DNA from: Carex sylvatica
Taxonomy: Eukaryota; Streptophyta; Magnoliopsida; Poales; Cyperaceae
Direction: 5' to 3'
NCBI GenBank assembly: GCA_964058845.1
Contig: CAXKVR010000015.1
Span: 1-64,000 of the forward strand
Length of the DNA stretch: 64,000 nt
Part shown: positions 58,361 through 64,000 of the stretch, in pieces
Layout of the letters: the number at the start of each line of letters is the position of its first letter
Numbering within the stretch: position 1 is the stretch's first letter
Position numbers and translations under genes: made by a program
Notes under the pieces: model-generated
Databases searched by the model: none
Told to the model about the DNA's origin: nothing
What the model saw: only the letters and a program-made list of their open reading frames with translations

Positions 58361-60600
58361 TCAATCCAGCAAAATCCCGATATAATCACGGAATGAAGCC
58401 CTGCAAAATTAAAAAAAAAATAAAGAATTAATTGTGACTGTCTAGTTCTAAAGAGCAACAAGTCAACAGGGAGAACATATAATCAGTAGAACTTACAATT
58501 GTGACAAGTCCTCCTTGCCTAGCATGCGAATAATTTCTGGCTTGCCGATCAAATCGGCATCTGTTGTGGCATTGGTAAAGTACCTTTCGTGAACCGCATT
58601 TCCCAAATGGTTCCAACAAAATATTCTCCTTGCATAGTAGTCACCTACATTTCGAGGGTTTTCCTCTATTGCCTAAAACAGAAGAAGCTTATTACTTTTA
58701 GAATGATTCAATATAAAATATTTTTTTAACAATGCATCAGAACTCTCACTTACATAGTTACAGAGAACTAGTGCCGCAAGATAATTGTTATTGAGTAACA
58801 TATTAGTAATTCTCGGCCTCAGATTCAAAAGTCTCTCCTAGAACCATCAAAATTAAGATAGAAAAACTATATTGTTAATTTTTAATTGTTCCCAAAATTG
58901 TAACTCAATATGTAATTTTTTTTTTTTAAATTACAATAATGATCTCAACTTAGAGACAGGGAGAAATGTACCTCACCTGCGAACTTAGTAAGCAAGCCCT
59001 CAACACTCCAATCTTGCACCGATGGAATACGGGTGGTTTTAGGAAACAAAATTTCCACAATCTCTCTTTTACCCCTCATTGCTGCAACTTCTATTGGCAA
59101 CCTTTGAGACTGCAACATGTGTTGTAAAAGTTGAAACTTATTATTGGCATTGCACATTTGTTATACTTAAAACTATATAATCAGCAGCCATGCAAGTATG
59201 CTGATATGTAATTTTGTCACAAAAAGGACATTTAATTCTTTTATCCTAAAAACTGCCTCGACACCGCATAGCAACTTATCAAGCTGTCAAAACAGTAGAT
59301 ACATTAGGTTTACATTCTTTAAATTAGCACCAATTTTAGCTAATTTGAGGTAAGAATATGTCGAGCCTATTTGAAAACCTATTATAAATTAATTTTATGT
59401 TATTTATAGTAACTATTTAAGGGAATAGAGAAATGGGAAAAAAAGATAATTACATTAGGTTTGTGGCCGAACAAAAAATTCATACAAGACGTGTGGCCTA
59501 GCAAAGCAGACAACAGCAAGGGTGATTCTGTGGAGTCATGGTCATGAATTTCAGCACCTGATTGGATTAGCCTTTCAATGGCTCTATGTTTATCTAAAAT
59601 AAGAAAAAGTCACTTAGTATTGCCCAAAATTAAAAAAAATAATAATTGAAAAGGAAATATACCTCCAATTACAGCATAGTGAATAGGAGTGAACCCATTG
59701 TTATCTTTGACATGGAGATCAGCACCATATTTGATTAGATTCTCAATGACTAATGAATCGCCAAAGTAGGCAGCAAAACATAATGATGTTTTTTCTACGA
59801 ATACAAAGTTGCTAATCACACCATTAATTGGTAAAAAAAATATTAAAGAACCCACTGAAATTAGTTGCCATTTTCCCCTTCAGTAACAACCCACTGTAAT
59901 TAGCTTGTCTACAATTAGGTAAAAAACCAGTATTCACCTTTTTCAACATTTCTACTAACAACCTTTTTGTTAGATTAGAAATAACCACAATTTCCATACA
60001 TATTTACTACCAATATTCTAATTACGGAATTGTTTGGGGTTTAGGATTTAGGGTTTAGGATTTTGAGTTTATTTCAGAAATAATTCCTTTTGAAGTAACC
60101 ATTCCTGACATATCTACATCAAAATACTTCATGAAGAAAATAATCTTACCTGAAGGATAAACATGCTTAGCATTAAACCCATAATCTTCAATGAGTAATT
60201 CACAAATCTCAGCATTTTCATGCCGTGCTGCATGATAAAGAGAATTATCATCCTCTTTATCACACAATTCGCAAATCTTCTCACCCATCGCCAGTCTTTC
60301 GCTTTTACTTGTTATTCTACTTCCAATTTCTGTATAAAAGAAGAGTTTTTTTTTTTGGCAATGAACCCGTAGGTTATGAAAGAAGAGTTAAACAGGAAGA
60401 AAATATTAAAAACGAAAAAAAAAAAATCGAAATGAAAAGCCTACTGAGAAGATCAGGGAGTTTGCCCTATCGAACTGCTTCAACCATCGCTTTAGCCATG
60501 GTCAGATCTGTGCAAGAAAGTGTCGATTAGAAACAGCGAAAAAATTATGAGAATCAAATACACACTCATATATATACAGAGATATACCAGGAATCGCCAT
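58361..60600 (-). CDS. Ankyrin-repeat protein with TPR-like C-terminus
   Basis: Nine exons read by eye, in transcript order: 60600-60588, 60329-60150, 59794-59663, 59593-59454, 59283-59254, 59109-58972, 58837-58754, 58672-58497, 58400-58361. All phases join without a stop, giving 310 residues from MAIPEIGSRI to GILLD. Ankyrin repeats are visible (DDNSLYHAARHENAEICELL, TSLCFAAYFGDSLVIENLIK, GFTPIHYAVI, SPLLLSALLGHTSCMNFLF, LPIEVAAMRGKREIVEILF), each close to one exon. They are followed by the WSVEGLL linker typical of plant ankyrin-TPR proteins, then a degenerate TPR-like region (NNYLAALVLCNYAIEENPRN, YYARRIFCWNHLGNAV). These are protein-interaction modules; no enzyme or membrane domain. The 10-codon exon 59283-59254 is the weakest element. 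A fragment of a relative lies at 50936. Confidence 0.72.
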
Positions 60601-60683
60601 TGGAGAAGTGAGCAAAGAGAGTGAGAGACTCAGTGTGACGAAGAAGAAACCCTAGGACTAGGAATATTAATAAAGAGCGGCTG

Positions 60684-60693
60684 TGTATTTATG
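60684..60693 (-). promoter_or_regulatory. Possible TATA box of the ankyrin gene
   Basis: Minus-strand cataaataca lies about 85 bases upstream of the start codon. A purine/pyrimidine-rich leader with a ctagggtttcttc motif sits between them, as in many plant 5' UTRs. Confidence 0.45.
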
Positions 60694-60700
60694 AGCCGTC

Positions 60701-62194
60701 TGATCGAATATGTAATTATGGATGCACCTGATGCCTAGTAAAAGTTAATTAACCGCTTACGTCATGTCAGTTTAGCGAAGTAACTTTATCAACGTTTTTT
60801 AGCGATGTAGCTCGCTTTGGCCGAATCCTCTAATTGACATAATTGAGTATAGTCAATCTCTAATTGACATATGGCATTCATCTTTCAATTTATTGATAAA
60901 GGTTTTAATCTACTTAATTAATTATGAATGATATAATTTCCTCTTTCCTCACTTTTCACCTTCTATTTCAGATTTAATTAAAAATAAATAAAAAATAAGC
61001 ACCGGTCCCTTCTCTAACCTCTTAAATATTGTGACAAGAAAAATTCAAAGTATAAGCCAATTCTTGCCACGAGGATTTCTTGATTCATGAGAATTTCATG
61101 GATTAGATCAAGTAGCAAAATATTTTAGCATTTCCATGATATTATACTTTAGATAATAGTTGAATATGAAATTGACTTGGTCACATTGGAAAGGAAAAAA
61201 CTTGTTATGTGCACAGCCTATTACAAAACATATAGCAACTAAATGTGTATTTTCTGGCTACAAAAACCTCACACAGCTTTAATATTACAAAGTTGGATCA
61301 TATGTCTAATCAATTACAAACTATAAACGCTTTTGTACTCTTGTCAATTTAATTTCAATAAATATACAAATTCTGACAATTCGCTGGGTAGGTATAGAAA
61401 AGAAAAAATATAAATGATTTTTTAAGAAGAATAAGCATCAAAAGTTACTGATAGCTCAATACATTTGTGGTCATATTGAATTGCAAAATGAAATATAGTA
61501 AGAGAAGAAAAAAAAACAACTGAATTAAAGAAGGTTATAAAAAGAAAAAAAAAGTGGAAAAACAGAAAGATGAAATTAGAACTGAATTCAACTCAAGAGA
61601 GAGGCCTGATTTGCATAAGTTAAGATCTAATTATGGCAAATACATTTTGTCTACACCTCTTAATTTGATTAAAGGAAAGTTTTTTTTTAATCAATTATGA
61701 AGTAGAAGGTGAAGAGACTGACCGAGGAAAGATGAAAGAATGCCATTAAATAATCAATTGAATAGATAAAAATATTCTTGTCAATGAGTTGAAAGGTGGA
61801 TGTCCACGTGTCAATTAGAGATTAGTTAAACTTAATTATCAGCAGGATTTTCCTGCCCCAGTGCCCCTTGTAGACAAATGATTGTTCAAGCACTGCCATA
61901 TAATGCGCGTATGATTTTCTCTTTAGCTTTCTTTTGTGACAACTTAACAATAACATTCTTTTAATTATGTACAGTTTCAGTTTATTAATAGCATTCATAA
62001 TTTTCAACGGTTGAGACATAATTTAGGTAAAAATTAAGAAGCTCATTAAACGATACTAGAGCTTTTAAGACATTTCAAAGCCTCAATTCTCTCTCAAAAA
62101 AAAAGAGGACATTTGAGGGCTATTTCATTATTATATTTTTGTACAAGAGTGAAATTTATGTAGACCAGATACATGATTTTAGTTTTCTTAAGCT
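60701..62194. other. Spacer upstream of the ankyrin gene, no gene seen
   Basis: AT-rich. Frames such as 61822-62019 (minus) look random. A direct repeat of tctctaattgacata occurs at about 60826 and 60856. Confidence 0.5.
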
Positions 62195-62378
62195 AGTTAA
62201 TTTGATGTAATTTTAAGATTAATTTATGTGTCTGTTATTCTTATTTTTTTTTTTTCTTTTCTAGCTTTTAGATACAGGAAGAGGTTGGTACGACCCATTC
62301 TGTAAGGATAAGCTTTATTTACTCTGTAATCAAACTTTTCTTTCGATACATATCTACGGGTTTCACATTAAAAAAAAA
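62195..62378 (+). mobile_element. Poly(A)-tailed retroposon 3' end, unit 1
   Basis: Shares tttgatgtaattt, a T-rich run, gaagaggttggtacgaccca, actctgtaatcaaactttt and tctacgggtttc, then a poly(A) tail, with unit 2 at 62936. Repetition with an A-tail suggests the 3' UTR of a LINE family. No flanking duplication established. Confidence 0.5.
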
Positions 62379-62935
62379 TACACATTACATGCTTTACATG
62401 CTACGGTGTGTTTTCCAAAAATACTTTTTCTTTGTACAAGCTTTTCAAATTAAGATTTAAAAAACAAAAAACAAAATGAACAAAACAACTGACCAGAAAG
62501 ATTGATCTGATTTGAGACATACCTTTTTCGTTTTTTTTTAGCGAGAAAGATACCTTTTTCGAGCAAGTCCACGTTATTCGAGACTTGTTACCAAGATTGC
62601 ATATTGCTACTGCAGGCGGCAGAAGTAGTGGCACAAGGGGCATAGTTGTATCAGCAAATGATGGAAAATATAACCTTGAGGCATGTCAGTAGAAAAATGT
62701 TACCCCAACCACATCTCTTGGCAAATTGGGCCCGTAACTCAGGCACATCCTATACCGGATTGGTACCAGCAAACATGGCAGAGAAGGCAAACTTACATCC
62801 ACAGCTTAACAGGGAGTTTTTTAGGCTGTCAGACTAACACTAGGAACCGGCATGCAATGGAACCTACTGTTGGAAAAATGCAGGCATTTACCTTATACAA
62901 GGACCTGCCTCTTTAAGTTTCTTTTTAAGATTAGT

Positions 62936-63093
62936 TTAGTTGATGTAATTTCTTTTTATTCTAGTTTTTTTTCCTTTTAAGGCTCGGGAAGAGGTTGGTA
63001 TGACCCATCCTGTTAGGATAGACTTTTTTTCTACTCTGTAATCAAACTCTTATTTCAATGCATACCTACGGGTTTCTCATCAAAAAAAAAAAA
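62936..63093 (+). mobile_element. Poly(A)-tailed retroposon 3' end, unit 2
   Basis: About 80 percent similar to unit 1, ending gggtttctcatc plus 12 As. The sequence between the units (62400-62930) contains frames without a recognised domain. A third, weaker relative may lie at 63238-63470 (gtaagactttttctatcaatgcatg). Confidence 0.5.
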
Positions 63094-63553
63094 TACTGCA
63101 GAATAGCTAGTCTAGAGGGAGATCAAAAAAGAAAAAGGAAAAAAACAAGGGCCTAGACTCCACTACTCCATTGGGAAATTATATGACCATACAGTCTTCT
63201 GGCAATGTGTTTTTCCTTTTAGCTTTTTCATGCTTTTTTTAGTTCAACTTTTTATTTCTAGTTGCTACTTTTATCTTTTAGGAACTGAGGAATAATGGTA
63301 GTGGTACCGATACTTTTATCTTTTATCAATCCAGTTTTTATTTCTTTTTTAAGTTGTTGTTTCTTTTTAAGTTGCTATTTTTATCTTTCTAACTTTGTTG
63401 GCCGGTCTATTTACATAACGTAAGACTTTTTCTATCAATGCATGCGTAAAATACTTTTAGTAAACAAAAAACTAAAAAAAACTGGTTCGAAATTTTTATT
63501 AATATTAAAAAAAATAAAAATTTTAACAATCTGCTCTCTTTTGTTGGGAATTC

Positions 63554-63603
63554 CAAATCAGCTCAAATCGGAGAAATATTATTCTCCGATTTGAGCAGAT
63601 TTG
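63554..63603. repeat. Strong 22-bp hairpin
   Basis: Arms caaatc-a-gctcaaatcggagaa and ttctccgatttgagc-a-gatttg with a 6-base loop; one mismatch per arm. No T tract or neighbouring gene end suggests a terminator. It could be a compact MITE centre. Confidence 0.85.
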
Positions 63604-63724
63604 ATCTGCGCTCTTTACCCACCTGTGATCGGTTTGTTAAGTTTGATCATATTTATCTATTTTTTTTATAATTTATATTAGTTTATTTAATATTAACCAT
63701 TCAATCAAGATTTAACGGTTTTAA

Positions 63725-63905
63725 TTACACGTGACTCGCGTGACCATGTTCCGTGCCACAATTAAATATTTCGCATGACGTGTCGTGCTAAATTTTTGAA
63801 AGATGATCACATCATGCGAACGGTCACAGCACGTGACATGTGAGTCACGACACGTGATCGACAAATGTGTCGTGCCATGGTCAAAACGTACCGTGCTGTA
63901 ACGTA
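63725..63905. mobile_element. hAT-like subterminal repeat array, incomplete
   Basis: Dense cacgtgac, gtcacgacacg, cgtgccat and acgtgtcgtg motifs in both orientations closely resemble the subterminal regions of the outer hAT at 28228-29773. The element borders are not resolved, and the window ends soon after. Sequence from 63906 to 64000 is AT-rich and featureless. Confidence 0.5.
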
Positions 63906-64000
63906 TCTAGTCACGCTATTGCAGATTCAGATTTATATCTGCTACTCTGTTCTTATTCGTCAGAGAACAAATTTATACTATAAATTATCAGTAATTTGTA

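Noticed and set aside
60225..60530. 101-residue plus-strand frame across the ankyrin 5' region
   Set aside because: Antisense to exon 2 and intron 1 of the ankyrin gene, with low-complexity K/E runs from A-rich intron sequence.

Overview
The window is nuclear DNA of a flowering plant. It is AT-rich, carries spliced genes of plant-expanded families (jacalin-related lectin, F-box/LRR/FBD, MATH-BTB, ankyrin plus TPR-like), and its spacers are packed with plant-type transposons: hAT, MULE, CACTA, fold-back MITEs, a LINE and a tRNA-derived SINE. I cannot name the species. There are no rRNA genes, no CRISPR array and no prokaryotic features. All gene models were spliced by eye from reading frame, GT/AG sites and intron phase.

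Layout. (1) 1-25.1 kb is a tandem duplication of a two-domain jacalin lectin gene with its downstream flank. Copy 1 (1-8441) starts inside intron 1, so its first exons lie outside the window; copy 2 (15396-25099, gene from 14968) is complete. The first 3.87 kb of the copies look identical, then they fall abruptly to roughly 95 percent. Between them lie a CACTA end, a LINE split by a local inversion, and small repeats. (2) 25-38 kb is almost gene-free and transposon-rich: a MULE-like fold-back element, a hAT with two further hATs nested in it, and related long inverted-repeat elements. (3) 38.6-57.4 kb holds F-box/LRR genes: one 3' exon fragment and two tandem intact copies (42177-44249 and 54261-56727) in duplicated units of 4-5 kb. 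Each unit received a different transposon after duplication, and the other copy shows the empty site. Between them are a broken MATH-BTB gene, an ankyrin/TPR exon fragment and a GC-rich gene fragment with a stop codon. (4) 58.4-60.7 kb is a nine-exon ankyrin/TPR-like gene on the minus strand. (5) 60.7-64 kb is spacer with poly(A)-tailed retroposon ends, a strong hairpin and a hAT-like subterminal repeat array.

The genes do not form one pathway. They belong to families typical of plant defence, carbohydrate recognition and ubiquitin-ligase adaptor clusters, which grow by tandem duplication. The most informative content is structural: filled versus empty insertion sites, a LINE inversion with a 54-bp inverted duplication at its breakpoints, and stretches of paralogue homogenisation.
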